Positions 10,431-22,710 of a stretch of 64,000 nucleotides of DNA are shown here, piece by piece (positions within the stretch are counted from its first letter, which is position 1; each line of letters opens with the position of its first letter). The stretch covers positions 95,610,941 through 95,674,940 of the forward strand of contig CP092870.1 in assembly GCA_030710605.1 (NCBI GenBank), read 5' to 3'. The position numbers and the translations under genes were made by a program. The DNA comes from Cordylochernes scorpioides (taxonomy: Eukaryota > Arthropoda > Arachnida > Pseudoscorpiones > Chernetidae). The notes beneath the pieces are model-generated. The model saw only the letters and a program-made list of their open reading frames with translations. It searched no databases and was not told where the DNA came from.

Positions 10431-11660
10431 CAATTTCATTGTTTAAAAACAATTGGAATACCCTCGTTTTTTGTTTTAAAGCGCGCGCGTATTTTATAAT
10501 TGACTCTCTATAGCACCATCCTGGCGTCTGCCAAGACACACATCTATAAGTACTTCCTCGGTGTGGAACTAAGGAGTGAAGACCTTGTCTGGAGAAGAAC
10601 TCTCTCAAGGTGGGGAGTTCTCCCTTGCTGAAGAAATTTGTACATAACTATATATATATTCCCCTACATTTTATCTACCCTTTATTTACTATTTTATTAT
10701 ATATATTTTTTACACCTATGTAAATATTGATTAGAAGAATCAATAAAATTGTTTTAATTATCAATTGTCTTTAGCACCAAACCTCCTGAATCCATACATT
10801 TTGGTTGTTCATTGGGGCGATCAACAATAATATTTCGGATAGTTGACGCAAATATTTATTTCATTCCAAATAAAACAGAAGTTGTTGAGTGCGCCTAAAT
10901 TATTACGTAGAATGTATTGAGTTTATTTATTTGTATTTATCACATATGGGGAGATGTTAGATCTATGAAGAGATGTCAAATAAATATTTTGGGAAGTTTC
11001 CGAAGAATTCCTGAGTTGTTGATTTGAATGGAGGATATATGTAAATATAGAATTCTGGAGAGACAAATTCCCCAGTTGGATACTTAACTGCTAATAAGGG
11101 ATTGTGTAACATCTTAGGTTCCAATATTTGGAAAGTTTTAACAGAATAAGACCAATTTTTACGCTATATTCACAATACAATATTGTACCTTTATAGCTTA
11201 TAGGAAACAGATAACTGTGAAAAAATCAACAAATTTAAAGATTTGTCTAAATTATACCTAGTTGTAATAAATTGAAAGTATTCTATACACGTATGTTTTT
11301 TTTTTTTTAAATAAATATTTATTATATCTATCATAGTTGTGTTATTATGACTATCATGAAAGAAAACTTTTAAAATGATAAAATTATAGTAGGGATTGGA
11401 AAAGCCTGTTTTTTTTTTAAATTCGGATCTGTGTATTCTTTATTATTTCAAAATTTTATTTTTTTCAAAATTGAAAATAAATATATTTTTTAAATTAAAA
11501 AATTGAATCTGTTTTTCTCCTTATAATATATATTCGAATATTCATTATTTATAAATACATTATTTTTCTGTCTCTTCAAAATTTAATATTGTGTATACTT
11601 ACTTATATATATTTGAGAAAAAATATTCAAAAATAATTATTAAATTAAATCACGCCAGTC
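10431..11660 (+). other. 5' flank of the left LOTUS-Tudor gene
   Basis: AT-rich sequence mirrored at 21,474-22,700. It includes a conserved block near 10,500-10,640 (TGGCGTCTGCCAAGACACAC, AAGTACTTCCTCGGTGTGG) that may be an old repeat. No other gene, and no convincing TATA/initiator pair could be singled out. Confidence 0.4.
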
Positions 11661-13157
11661 ATGGATCAATTTGCTTTAATCAAAGAATCAATTTCACGGA
11701 ATCTGGAGAAGAAGCCACGAATGTCAGGCTGGGATTTATTAATTTCTTGTGTTCAAGACCATCGAGACTTGGATATCGAGGAATTGGGATTCGACTCTCT
11801 GAGAAGTTTACTTTTATCTTTTTCTGATTGTTTTCATATCAGCGGCTATGCACGATCTACCTCAGATATTTATATTAGCAACAAAGATCCAAAAGGAGAA
11901 AAAATCGTCAAAGAAGGAAATGTAAACAAAGCGGATTTAGTCATAAATGGATTAATTGACATCCTGGCGAACACAGAATTTGGAATGTCCGTCAAGATGT
12001 TGTTGGAAAAATATTCAGCCAATTATGACATTGATTTACCCCAAGATATCCTATCATTTCTAAGGTCGGTGCCACATCTTACATTACATCTATCACAATG
12101 CGATAATTGGTTCGTGCGTTTGGATAAAAACAAGAGGATTGAATATTTAAGTCAGAAGAAATCAAAACCAAAGGTGAAAGATGTATCAACTTGTCTTTCA
12201 GATGAGAAACTTAAATATGTTATGAAGAGGATCGAATTAATTTTCGAAGAAATATTTCAGAATATCAATGAAGGCATTTATGTCAGTGATCTTATGTACC
12301 TCCTTAAGAATAAGTATAAGGTTATTCCTCTACCTTGGAAATACTTAGGATTTACATCCGAAATCGCCTTTGTTAACTCAATTCTAAATCACTTCAAGTT
12401 GACGGTAAAAGAGTATTTAGGCCATGACTACCTTGTTAAACCAGACGTGAAGCTTAACAATTATCACATTCCTAAAGATGCGTGTTTAAGTTTACCATTG
12501 ACAGATGATTCTTTCCTCTATTTGAACAATGTGTATTTTAGAGCCAAGGTCGTGTATGGATATAGTCCTGATGAATTATGGATTACATTTGACATGAGAA
12601 ATAATGAAGAGAAAATATGCAGTCTTTTAAAGGAATTTTACAGTCAAGAAGCCATGGCGAATTACAGAATCCCACCTAAATATGTCAGAGAGGGACAGCT
12701 GTGCGCTGCTCTTTGCCGGGAAAATATGGAATGGTACAGAGTTAAAATACAAAATCGTTTTGATCTCGATTTGGTTGAAGTTCTTTACATTGATCTTGGA
12801 GCAAGAGATTATATCCACATCTCTGAACTGAGATTTCTACCTCAACATCTTGGAAAGATACGAGCCAATGCTCATCGAATTAAAGTGGCTGGTATTAAAC
12901 CTCACAATTCGAAGGAATGGAATCCAATTGCCTTGAATCATATCTATAATCTAATATCCAATAAAGAGGTTTTGGCTCTTCTTATGCCTCCAGAAGATGG
13001 GAAAACCTATTTGGCATACCTTTGTGCGAGAGGCGAAAACAAAGAAATACATATAAACGACGAACTTGTGAAGTTAAATTTGGCAGAATACCTTCCTGCG
13101 ACTGTTGAAGAGAATATAGATGAAGCTATCGAGAGATTTACCTCAACAATGGTTTAA
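11661..13157 (+). CDS. LOTUS- and Tudor-domain protein (TDRD5/TDRD7-like), left copy
   Basis: A 498-aa protein in one exon. I see three OST-HTH/LOTUS-type winged-helix segments (about residues 3-60, 92-155 and 186-262). A Tudor domain follows (core about 340-394, with MEWYRV and VLYIDLG-x(10)-ELRFLP), in an extended-Tudor setting ending INDELVKLNLAEYLP near residue 478. In animals such proteins act in germ granules: LOTUS segments bind Vasa-type helicases or RNA, and Tudor domains bind methylated arginines of Piwi proteins. That role is inferred from the family. Family members usually have several introns; the intronless frame suggests a retrocopy ancestor. The ATG lies in CCAGTCATGG, and the right copy starts identically. 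About 19 substitutions separate the copies and neither has a stop. Confidence 0.85.
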   Translation: MDQFALIKESISRNLEKKPRMSGWDLLISCVQDHRDLDIEELGFDSLRSLLLSFSDCFHISGYARSTSDIYISNKDPKGEKIVKEGNVNKADLVINGLIDILANTEFGMSVKMLLEKYSANYDIDLPQDILSFLRSVPHLTLHLSQCDNWFVRLDKNKRIEYLSQKKSKPKVKDVSTCLSDEKLKYVMKRIELIFEEIFQNINEGIYVSDLMYLLKNKYKVIPLPWKYLGFTSEIAFVNSILNHFKLTVKEYLGHDYLVKPDVKLNNYHIPKDACLSLPLTDDSFLYLNNVYFRAKVVYGYSPDELWITFDMRNNEEKICSLLKEFYSQEAMANYRIPPKYVREGQLCAALCRENMEWYRVKIQNRFDLDLVEVLYIDLGARDYIHISELRFLPQHLGKIRANAHRIKVAGIKPHNSKEWNPIALNHIYNLISNKEVLALLMPPEDGKTYLAYLCARGENKEIHINDELVKLNLAEYLPATVEENIDEAIERFTSTMV

Positions 13158-13345
13158 CAAGTTCAATTATTTCTTCAGAATATTTCGCCTCTACCCAAAA
13201 ACTTAAGATGTAAAATATTTTCGATTGGAACATATTCTATAGCGCTTATATATATAAAATATAAAAAATTATATATAGGAGATCACATGTAAAAATCACA
13301 AAAAATAACTCCACCTGTAAATAAAAAACACAATCCTAATTTTAC

Positions 13346-13495
13346 TACAGTTAAACCTGTCTATAGCGCCCCCTCTTGGGACTCACCAAAAATAGGGTGC
13401 TATAGATAGGTCACTTTTAATGTAAAATGTTTACATTTTAATGTTTAAAATCGGGCGCTATTTAGAGGGGGGCGCTGTAGACAGGTTTAACTGTA
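13346..13495. mobile_element. Mariner-type MITE in the left arm only
   Basis: 150 bp with TIRs TACAGTTAAACCTGTCTATA and the complementary end TGTAGACAGGTTTAACTGTA, flanked by TA. The right arm lacks it at the equivalent site (about 19,790), so it inserted after the inverted duplication. Confidence 0.8.
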
Positions 13496-13962
13496 TATTT
13501 TTTAATGTATCCTCTTATATATATAATATTTTTTTAAATATGTATTAAAGTTAATAAACTCGTTCCTATATAATGATTCTCTTTTTATTGTAGTTATATA
13601 TTCTAATTTTTAAAAAAAGTGCAACAAAGTTTTCTATCGGCTCGATTATTTACACAATATATATGTCGTACCAGGTACTTCAGTCTTGTCTTCAGACATG
13701 CCAGAATATGTTCCTACAAGGTCAGATAAGTGGAGATATTCTAAGTAGCCTCCAGAATTATTTCTCTCATCAAAGTTTAGAGAGTTGTAAAGTCACACAG
13801 TATACCAAAATACAAATGGTGATTTAATTAGATATAATCTATTTATATATTCTGTTTATTAAAATGAATATATATAAAATATCAATTTGAATTTTAAAAA
13901 TATATGAAAATTAATATCACAAATTAAAATAAAATAGGTACATTAGTCATGATGTAACAATA

Positions 13963-14855
13963 TCTATATATATAAAAATGAATGTATGTGTGTCTGTTTG
14001 TTTGTTTGTCCTTTATGCCTGACCAAACCACTCATTGGATCGCCATGAAACTTTGGGAAGTTATTTAGTATAGTACTGGGAAGGTTTCTAGCAAATAGAT
14101 TTTTGAAATAACTTTTCGCCTAAAAATAATCAAGATAAATATTCTAATTTATCTGTTATAATTCAACAATCTGCTCTAAATATTATCATGATGATACAAT
14201 GATTTTGTAATGTAGAAAATGAGGAAAGACAAAATTCAGGATGACACGGCAATTTATTTGAGACAAGAATAATGATACAATTCAAAGGCAAGATACTATT
14301 CCTTTAACTTCCAATTACCGAGGGAACCAATTAATATTGATTTTATTCAACTTATCGAGTATTTTTCAAGGGACCGGGAAAAAATGTTCACTTTATCGAG
14401 AGATTCGTTAAACAAACCTTTACTCGGGTAAAACCCGGGCGAAGCCGGGTACATCCATACAAGAATAATGATACAATTCCAAGGCAAGATACTATTCCTT
14501 TAACTTCCAATTACCGAGGGAACCAATTAATATTGATTTTATTCAACTTATCGAGTATTTTTCAAGGGACCGGGAAAAAATGTTCACTTTATCGAGAGAT
14601 TCGTTAAACAAATCTTTACTCGGGTAAAACCCGGGCGAAGCCGGGTACATCCATACAAGAATAATGATACAATTCCAAGGCAAGATACTATTCCTTTAAC
14701 TTCCAATTACCGAGGGAACCAATTAATATTGATTTTATTCAACTTATCGAGTATTTTTCAAGGGACCGGGAAAAAAAATGTTCACTTTATCGAGAGATTC
14801 GTTAGACAAACTTTTACTCGGGTAAAACCCGGGCGAAGCCGGGTACGTCCGCTAG
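13963..14855 (+). mobile_element. Non-autonomous Helitron with three tandem 3' ends
   Basis: Starts TCTATATATATAAAAATG after an A and ends CTAG before a T. The terminal hairpin ACCCGG-GCGAAG-CCGGGT lies a few bases before the end. The ~205-bp 3' segment, each with its own hairpin, occurs three times in tandem; the first two end GGTACATCCATAC instead of GCTAG. No Rep/helicase frame is present. Its left boundary coincides with the inner end of the left palindrome arm. Confidence 0.85.
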
Positions 14856-16224
14856 TGATATATAAAAGAGGCACTAAAAATAAATTATTTAGATACTGCC
14901 TTCGAACAATTAGATTTATTTGAGTTAGAAAGAAAACTGCGGGGAGATAATCACAGTGAATTGAACTTAATGTCATTTAATATGAAGCAATTTTCTTTCA
15001 ACTCTTCACTCACTATATGATATTTTGTCCCGCCGGTTTTACTTATAAATATAATTGTTCAATGGAAGAAGATAAAACATTTTTGTTTATTGAATTTTAA
15101 TAAAAGCTTTAAAAATATATTTTATTTGTTTTAGGTATTTATTCAAATTTTAGTCTTTTAAAAGCATTTATTTAACTTGCCTATCTGTCTGTCTCTCTGG
15201 ATGTCTGTCACCAAATCTTGTAATCAATTTTTAATATACTTATAGGGCACCTAGAAATATGAAATTTGGTACATATGTTCAAACCTGATGACAATACTGG
15301 CTGACCAATTTTCAGACTTCTGGGTTGTCAGGTTGGCCAAGAACGGACAAATTTCCTTTCAAATTTTGTATATTTAATTTTAATATGCTTCCAGACCATA
15401 TAGAATAATGAAACTCACAATACTCGCTCAGTCCAATTAATAATTGACAGATAGACAGACATACATTCATTTTTAGATATAGAGATTAGCAGTAATCAAA
15501 CGTAACAGTAAGAAAATGTTGATTTTAATATATGTAAATAGAGTCTCTTAAGAAAGACCACCTAAAAACATGACTCAACTTGTTTCTCTTGTAGGTGGTC
15601 TCTCTTTGGAGATTCTAATTGATATTAAAGAATCTCTAATAGATCTTTAATAAGAGACTGCCTCTTGGAGAGACGGGTTAAGCTACGATTTTAGGCATCC
15701 TCTCAATGGAAGCTCTACTGTATCTACTTTTTCACACTGTTTGGCTTAATAAATGCCATTTTAACCATTTTGAATGTCTATCAATCCAGTCTATTTTTTG
15801 ATATTTTATAGGCAAAATCACTTCATTTCAATTCATAGGGAATTCTTAACATTTTTTTTTGTCTTCATTCAGCTTACTTTCTATTATTATTTAAGTCATT
15901 GTTCCATTATACATATTTAATACCGTATACACTGTTTTACTTTCAAAAATGTAATTAATAATTTGAATACAGACACATTGAAAACCTTCTTAATAATGAT
16001 GATAATTTTTAATAAAAATTTTAATGGAATTTGGGAAATAAAATGAAACGAAAAAAGGAAATCTGACCAAAAAATAGCTTTATAACTTTCCCCAAAGTTC
16101 TAAATGGTCAAATATATATATATTTCTCAAAGTTAAATTTCGATGAAATGAGTAGTTTGGTCCGACATAAAGAAGAGGCATATAATCATTTTTTTTCTAT
16201 ATGCATGATAATATTTAGAGCAGA
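14856..16224. other. Spacer DNA with Helitron 5'-end relics
   Basis: Contains a fragment with CTATCTGTCTGTCTCTCTGG at 15,180 and, inverted, CAGACATACATTCATTTTT near 15,460. A hairpin-forming stretch lies at 15,535-15,725 (GACCACCTA and TAGGTGGTC). The rest is AT-rich without a credible frame. Confidence 0.5.
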
Positions 16225-16431
16225 TTGTTGAATTATAACAGATAAATTAGAATATTTATCTTGATTATTTTAGGCGAAAAGTTATTTCAAAAACTTTATT
16301 TGCTAGACACCTTCCCAGTACTATACTAAATAACTTCCCAAAGTTTCATGGCGTTCCAATGAGTGGTTTGGTCAGGCATAAAGGACAGACACACCACACA
16401 CACACATACATTAATTTTTAAATATATAGAT
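16225..16431 (-). mobile_element. 5'-half Helitron fragment
   Basis: In reverse complement it matches the first ~230 bp of the Helitron at 13,963 (ATGCCTGACCAAACCACTCA, TTTCGCCTAAAAATAATC) and ends at AAATATATAGA. No 3' hairpin, so it is truncated. Confidence 0.75.
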
Positions 16432-17583
16432 GATCTGGCTTTGTGTCTTCTACTCGAATGAATGTTTTCTGTTAGAATTTTGTTTCTACATACTAAAAGT
16501 GAACTCGCTTCACCCGTGGTCTCTGCTCTTTTGGAATTTTTTCCCTATATAATTTTGTATCTGATTATCAAACATGATACAGCAATATTTTCATTATCAT
16601 TTTCTGACTAAAAAACAACTATTTTTTCCCCAGAACCTGTCAATTTCAATTTTTCTTGGCTAAAAATGCGACAATGCTGGAGGTTGCGAAAGGATTTTTT
16701 CAATAAATGTTCAAGACATGGAAGGAATTAGAAATCCAAATATTCAGATTTCTATCTAAAACGTCCTTGGAATTACAAGCAAATAAATGAGAAAATCCAA
16801 CAAATATATTAATTTTATCTGTTATAATTTAGTCATCTTATTCCAATATCATCACGCATATATTTATATCTATCTATATTAATAAAATGGAAATTTCATA
16901 AGTGGACATCACTAAAAACTTTCGTTACAATGCATCAATTTCAACCAAATTTTCAACATTTATGTAAAACGAGATGGAGCTGGTTTTGCTTAACATCAAA
17001 ATATATTTCCTAACATTAACATGCGTAACTTCGCTGTTATCGATTAAATACAAAAAAAAATCAACAGAGTTAATATTATTTATATATAAATACAAAATTA
17101 AATTTCAACAAAGTTAATTTTTTTACATACTAGCTAATAATCTCAATCTAAAAAATATTCAAAACAAGCAATTTTAAGATAACACCATATGTAAAACAGT
17201 CGGCCAAGAAAAGAACAACGATATTACATCTTTCTCACATATTCACACACAATCTTGAATAATAATTAAAACTAATCTTTAACATTGTTTATTATACTTC
17301 AACTTTTATTTCTACATTTGTTTTTAAATACCCAATTGTTTTATCATGTTTCTAATTTCGCCTAACAAATATACAAATTTATAGTGACCAACATATGCAA
17401 ATTTTATCTTTGTTTTTATTTAACTTGATATCGTAAACATAACATCCATTGTAAGCATTTTTCTGTTCACCTTCCGTGGTTTCTCTTTTCTCTGATAGTC
17501 TTTAGGTGTAGTATATTTTCTTATTACTAGACTACAAACATTCCCTCGAGAAAAACCTGGGCGAAGCCGGGTACATCCGCTAG
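16432..17583 (+). mobile_element. Helitron-related segment ending in a CTAG terminus
   Basis: AT-rich sequence ending in a hairpin (AACCTGGGCGAAGCCGGGT) and CTAG before T at 17,583. A CACCCGTGGTCTCTG stretch near 16,510 is shared with 63,386. The 5' boundary is unclear and no protein is encoded. Confidence 0.55.
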
Positions 17584-17584
17584 T

Positions 17585-18258
17585 ATATATATAAATGAAT
17601 GTATGTGTGTCTGTCTGTTCTTTATGCCTGACCAAACCACTCATTGGAACGCCATGAAACTTTGGGAAGTTATTTAGTATAGTGCTGGGAAGGTTTCTAG
17701 CTAATAAAATTTTTGAAATAACTTTTCGCCTAAAAATAATCAAGATAAATATTCTAATTTATCTGTTATAATTCAACAATCTGCTCTAAATATTATCATG
17801 ATGATTTTGTAATGTAGAAATTTAGGAAAGACAAAATTCAGGATGACACAGCAATTTATTTGAGACAAGAATAATGATATAATTCAAAGGCAAGATATTA
17901 TTCCTTTAACTTCCAATTACCGAGGTAACCAATTGATATTGATTTTATTCAACTTATCGAGTATTTTTCAAGGGACCGGGAGAAAATGTTCACTTTATCG
18001 AGAGATTCGTTAGACAAACCTTTACTCGGGTAAAACCCGGGCGATGCCGGGTACATTCATACAAGAATAATGATACAATTCCAAGGCAAGATACTATTCC
18101 TTTAACTTCCAATTACCGAGGGAACCAATTAATATTGATTTTATTCAACTTATCGAGTATTTTTCAAGGGACTGGAAAAAAATTTCACTTTATCGAGAGA
18201 TTCGTTAGACAAACCTTTACTCGGGTAAAACCCGGGCGAAGCCGTGTACGTCCGCTAG
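17585..18258 (+). mobile_element. Non-autonomous Helitron, two tandem 3' ends
   Basis: Begins directly after the previous element with TATATATATAAATGAATG (initial TC lost). It carries two ~205-bp 3' modules with hairpins and ends CTAG at 18,255-18,258. Same subfamily as 13,963. Confidence 0.8.
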
Positions 18259-18658
18259 TTCATTATATATATATAGGTGTGTGTGTAACAATATACCACC
18301 ATACATTTCACGACACCTTTTTAAATAGTTCCCCTTTTTCAATTAGTATGTTGTTACTTTTAACTATTTAATCAATTGTTTAATTATAATTCAAATTTTA
18401 TATGTACCAATTATCCCCTAACAATAATCCACTGGGTGTCTCTAACTTTGTAATATAATTCAATAAATTTACGGTTCCCAAAAGCAAAGAGACGCAGTTC
18501 TGTAAGTAACGGATTTTGCTTACGTCACTTCCGACCTCCCACGAGGTATTGACCAATCTGCTGCGAGCAGGCTTGCAGCTATTTAAGGCCAACGTCGTCT
18601 CAGTGATAAGGCTTTTTTTTTGGACTGGCATATATACGACTAAAAATAGCGTGAATAA
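18259..18658. other. Unique spacer sequence, no feature seen
   Basis: A less AT-rich segment at 18,490-18,620 contains a 77-codon minus-strand frame with no recognisable domain. I do not call it a gene. Confidence 0.4.
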
Positions 18659-19237
18659 TCTATATATATAAAAATGAATGTATGTCTGTTTGTTTGTCCT
18701 TTATGCCTGACCAAACCACTCATTGGATCGCCATGAAACTTTGGGAAGTTATTTAGTATAGTACTGGGAAGGTTTCTAGCAAATAGATTTTTGAAATAAC
18801 TTTTCGCCTAAAAATAATCAAGATAAATATTCTAATTTATCTGTTATAATTCAACAATCTGCTCTAAATATTATCATGATGATACGATGATTTTGTAATG
18901 TAGAAAATTAGGAAAGACAAAATTCAGGATGACACGGCAATTTATTTGAGACAAGAATAATGATACAATTCAAAGGCAATATACTATTCCTTTAACTTCC
19001 AATATTACCGAGGGAACCAATTAATATTGATTTTATTCAACTTATCGAGTATTTTTCAAGGGACCGGGAAAAAATGTTCACTTTATCGAGAGATTCGTTA
19101 AACAAACCTTTACTCGGGTAAAACCCCGGGCGAAGCCGAGTACGTTTTATAAGCTTAAAGAGAATTGTTTTAACAAATGTTCGTTAGACAAACATTCACT
19201 CGGGTAAAACTCGAGCAAAGCCGGGCACATCCGCTAG
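18659..19237 (+). mobile_element. Non-autonomous Helitron next to the right arm
   Basis: Starts TCTATATATATAAAAATG and ends GCACATCCGCTAG before T. Two terminal hairpin modules are present; the first has one extra C (AACCCCGGGCGAAGCCG). Confidence 0.85.
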
Positions 19238-19976
19238 TATATCATAAAAGCTTTATATAAAAAGGTATTTTTTAAAATTTATTATATATATTGTTACATC
19301 ACACATGACTAATGTACCTATTTTATTCTAATTTGTAATATTATTTTTCATATATTTTAAAAATAAAATTGTTATTTTATATTTATTCTAATAAACAGAG
19401 TATATATTATAAATAGATTATGTATAATAAAAATCACATTTTGTATATTGGTACACTGTGTGATTACACAACTATTTACAAACTTTAATGAGAGAAATAA
19501 ATAAATAATTCTGGAGGCTACTTAGAGTTATCTCCAATTATCTAACCTTGTAGGATGGTTGTTCTGAAATGTCTAAGAACAAGGTTGAAGTACCTAATAC
19601 AACTATATATTGTGTAAATAATCGAGCCGATAGAAAACATTGTTACACCTTTTTTAAAATTAGAATATATAACTACACAATAAAAGGAGAATCATTTTAT
19701 TTGAACGAGTTTATTAACTTTAATACTTATTTAAAAAAATAAGATTATATATATGCAAACAAAATGAAGTAATATTTAAAAAAATAGAAAAATTAGGTGT
19801 TTTTATTTACAGGTAGAGTTCTTTTTTTCTTTCTGTTTTTGATGCTTTTTACATGTGATCTCCTGTGTATATTATATATATAAGAGCTATAGAGAATATT
19901 ACAATCAGAGATATTTTACATCGCGAGTTTTTTGGATAAAGGAGAAATATTCTCCAAGGAGAAATAATTGAACTTG

Positions 19977-21473
19977 TTAAACCATTGTTGAGGTAAATCT
20001 CTCGATAGCTTCATCTATATTCTCTTCAACAGTCGCAGGAAGGTATTCTGCCAAATTTAACTTCACAAGTTCGTCGTTTATATGTATTTCTTTGTTTTCG
20101 CCTCTCGCACAAAGGTATGCCAAATAGGTTTTCCCATCTTCTGGAGGCATAAGAAGAGCCAAAACCTCTTTATTGGCTATTAGATTATAGATATGATTCA
20201 AGGCAATTAGATTCCATTCCTTCGAATTGTGAGGTTTAATACCAGCCACTTTAATTCGGTGAGCATTGGCTCGTATCTCTCCAAGATGTTGAGGTAGAAA
20301 TCTCAGTTCAGATATGTGGATATAATCTCTTGCTCCAAGATCAATATAAAGGACTTCAACCAAATCGATGTCAAAACGATTTTGGATCTCGACTCTGTAC
20401 CATTCCATATTTTCCCGGCAAACAGCAGCGCAAAGTTGTCCTTCTCTGACATATTTAGGTGGGATTCTGTAATTGGCCATGGCTTCATGGCTGTAAAATT
20501 CCTTTAATAGACTGCATATTTTCTCTTCGTTATTTCTCATGTCAAATGTGATCCATAATTCATCGGGACTATATCCATACACGACCTTGGCTCTAAAATA
20601 CACATTGTTCAAATAGAGGAAAGAATCATCTGTCAATGGTAAACTTAAACACGCATCTTTAGGAATGTGATAATTGTTAAGCTTCACGTCTGGTTTAACA
20701 AGGTAGTCATTACCTAAATACTCTTTTACCGTCAACTTGAAGTGATTTAGAATTGAGTTAACAAAGGCGATTTCAGATGTAAATCCTAAGTATTTCCATG
20801 GTAGGGGAATAACCTTATACTTATTCTTAAGGAGGTACATAAGATCACTGACATAAATGCCTTCATTGATATTCTGAAATATTTCTTCGAAAATTAATTC
20901 AATCCTCTTCATAACATATTTAAGATTATCATCTGAAAGACAAGTTGATACATCTTTTACTTTTGGTTTTGAATTCTTCTGACTTAAATATTCATTCCTC
21001 ATGTTTTTATCCAAACGCACGAACCAATTATCGCATTGTGATAGATGTAAGGTAAAATGTGGCACTGACCTTAGAAATGAAAGGATATCTTGGGGTAAAT
21101 CAATGTCATAATTGGCTGAATATTTTTCCAACAACATCTTGACGGACATTCCAAATTCTGTGTTTGCCAGAATGTCAATTAATCCATTTATGATCAAATC
21201 CACTTTGTTTACATTTCTTTCTTTGACAATTTTTTCTCCTTTTGGATCTTTGTTGCTAATATAAATATCTGAGGTAGATCTTGCATAACCGCTGATATGA
21301 AAACAATCAGAAAAGGATAAAAGTAAACTTCTCAGAGAGTTGAATCCCAATTCCTCGATATCCAAGTCTCGATGGTCTTGAACACAAGAGATTAATAAAT
21401 CCCAGCCTGACATTCGTGGCTTCTGCTCCAGATTCCGTGAAATTGATTCTTTGATTAAGGCAAATTGATCCAT
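19977..21473 (-). CDS. LOTUS- and Tudor-domain protein (TDRD5/TDRD7-like), right copy
   Basis: 498 aa in one exon, same length and start as the left copy, with the same LOTUS segments and Tudor core (MEWYRV, VLYIDLG). Changes from the left copy include D45N, G86R, A91V, K158M, I160N, H255N, Q329H, K362E, K399E, P422L and S433A. They are scattered, several are charge changes, and none destroys a Tudor signature residue. An open frame of this length in such AT-rich DNA after this much divergence argues for selection or recent gene conversion. Upstream and downstream flanks mirror those of the left gene. Whether each copy is transcribed cannot be judged from sequence. Confidence 0.85.
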   Translation of the reverse strand: MDQFALIKESISRNLEQKPRMSGWDLLISCVQDHRDLDIEELGFNSLRSLLLSFSDCFHISGYARSTSDIYISNKDPKGEKIVKERNVNKVDLIINGLIDILANTEFGMSVKMLLEKYSANYDIDLPQDILSFLRSVPHFTLHLSQCDNWFVRLDKNMRNEYLSQKNSKPKVKDVSTCLSDDNLKYVMKRIELIFEEIFQNINEGIYVSDLMYLLKNKYKVIPLPWKYLGFTSEIAFVNSILNHFKLTVKEYLGNDYLVKPDVKLNNYHIPKDACLSLPLTDDSFLYLNNVYFRAKVVYGYSPDELWITFDMRNNEEKICSLLKEFYSHEAMANYRIPPKYVREGQLCAAVCRENMEWYRVEIQNRFDIDLVEVLYIDLGARDYIHISELRFLPQHLGEIRANAHRIKVAGIKPHNSKEWNLIALNHIYNLIANKEVLALLMPPEDGKTYLAYLCARGENKEIHINDELVKLNLAEYLPATVEENIDEAIERFTSTMV

Positions 21474-22700
21474 GACAGGCGTGATTTAATTTAATAATTA
21501 TTTTTTGAATATTTCTCAAATATATATATATATATATATAAGTAAGTATACACAATATTAAATAATTGAAGAGACAGAAAAATAATGTATTCATAAATAA
21601 TGAATATTCGGATATATATTATAATGAAAAAAACAGATTTAATATTTTTATTAAGAAAAAAAATATTTTTAATTTTGAAAAAAAAAATTGAAATAATAAA
21701 GAATACACAGATCCGAATTTTAAAAAACAGGCTTTTTCAATACCTACTATAATTTTATTATTATCCAAGTTTGCTTTCATGATAGTCATAATAACACAAC
21801 TATGATATAATAAATATTTATTTTATAAAAAGATTCATACGCCTAGAGAATAGTTTCAATTTATTACAACTAGGTATAATTTAGACAAATCTTTAATATT
21901 TTCATTTTTTCATAGTCAGCTGTTTCCTATAAGCTATAAAGGTACAATATTGTATTGTGAATATAGCGTAAAAATTGGTTTTATTCTGTTAAAACTTTCC
22001 AAATATTGGAACCTAAGATTTTACACAATCCCTTTATTGCCAGTTAAGTATCCAAACTGAGAATTTCATTCCAGAATTCTATATTTACATATATCCTCCA
22101 TTCAAATCAACAACTCAGGAATTCTTCGGAAACTTCCCAAAATATTTATTTGACATCTCTTCATAGATCTAACTTCTCCTCATATGTGATAAATACAAAT
22201 AAATAAACTCAATACATCCTACGTAATAAACGATATTTTAGGCGCACTCAAATAACTTCTGTTTTATTTGGAATGAAAATAAATATTTGCGTCAATTTTC
22301 CGAAATATAATTGTTGATCATCTCAATGAACAACCAAAATGTATGGATTCAGGAGGTTTGGTGCCATAGACAATTGATAATAAAAACAATTTTTTTGATT
22401 CTTCTAATCAATTGTTACAAAGGTGGAAAAATATAATAAAATAGTAAATAAAGGGTATATGAAATATAGGGGGATATATATATAGTTGTGTACAAATTTC
22501 TTCAGCAAGGAAGGCTTCCCCACCTTGAGAGAGTCCTCCTCCAGACAAGGTCTTCACTCCTCAGTTCCACACCGAGGAAGTACTTATAGATGTGTGTCTT
22601 GGCAGACGCCAGGATGGTGCTATAGAGGGTCAATTATAAAGTACGCGCGCGCTTTAAAAAAAAAAGGGCATTCAAATAGTTTTTGAACAATAAAATTGAA
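21474..22700 (-). other. 5' flank of the right LOTUS-Tudor gene
   Basis: Mirror of 10,431-11,660, AT-rich, with a (TA)n run at about 21,520-21,541. No other gene seen. Confidence 0.45.
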
Positions 22701-22710
22701 TAAGATATTG

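Larger units (their letters stand above)
7033..13962 (+). repeat. Left arm of the large inverted duplication
   Basis: Read in reverse complement, this arm matches 19,291-30,670 in order: FB2 relic, a flank with CAATAACTATTTCTG, minisatellite MS-A, GC-rich TIR element, FB3 foldback, LTR relic, LOTUS-Tudor gene and 3' flank. Differences are mainly later insertions: MITE 13,346-13,495 and the (AT)n here, and the Helitron cluster and 3-kb composite in the right arm. Arm ends were set by eye and are approximate. Confidence 0.85.
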
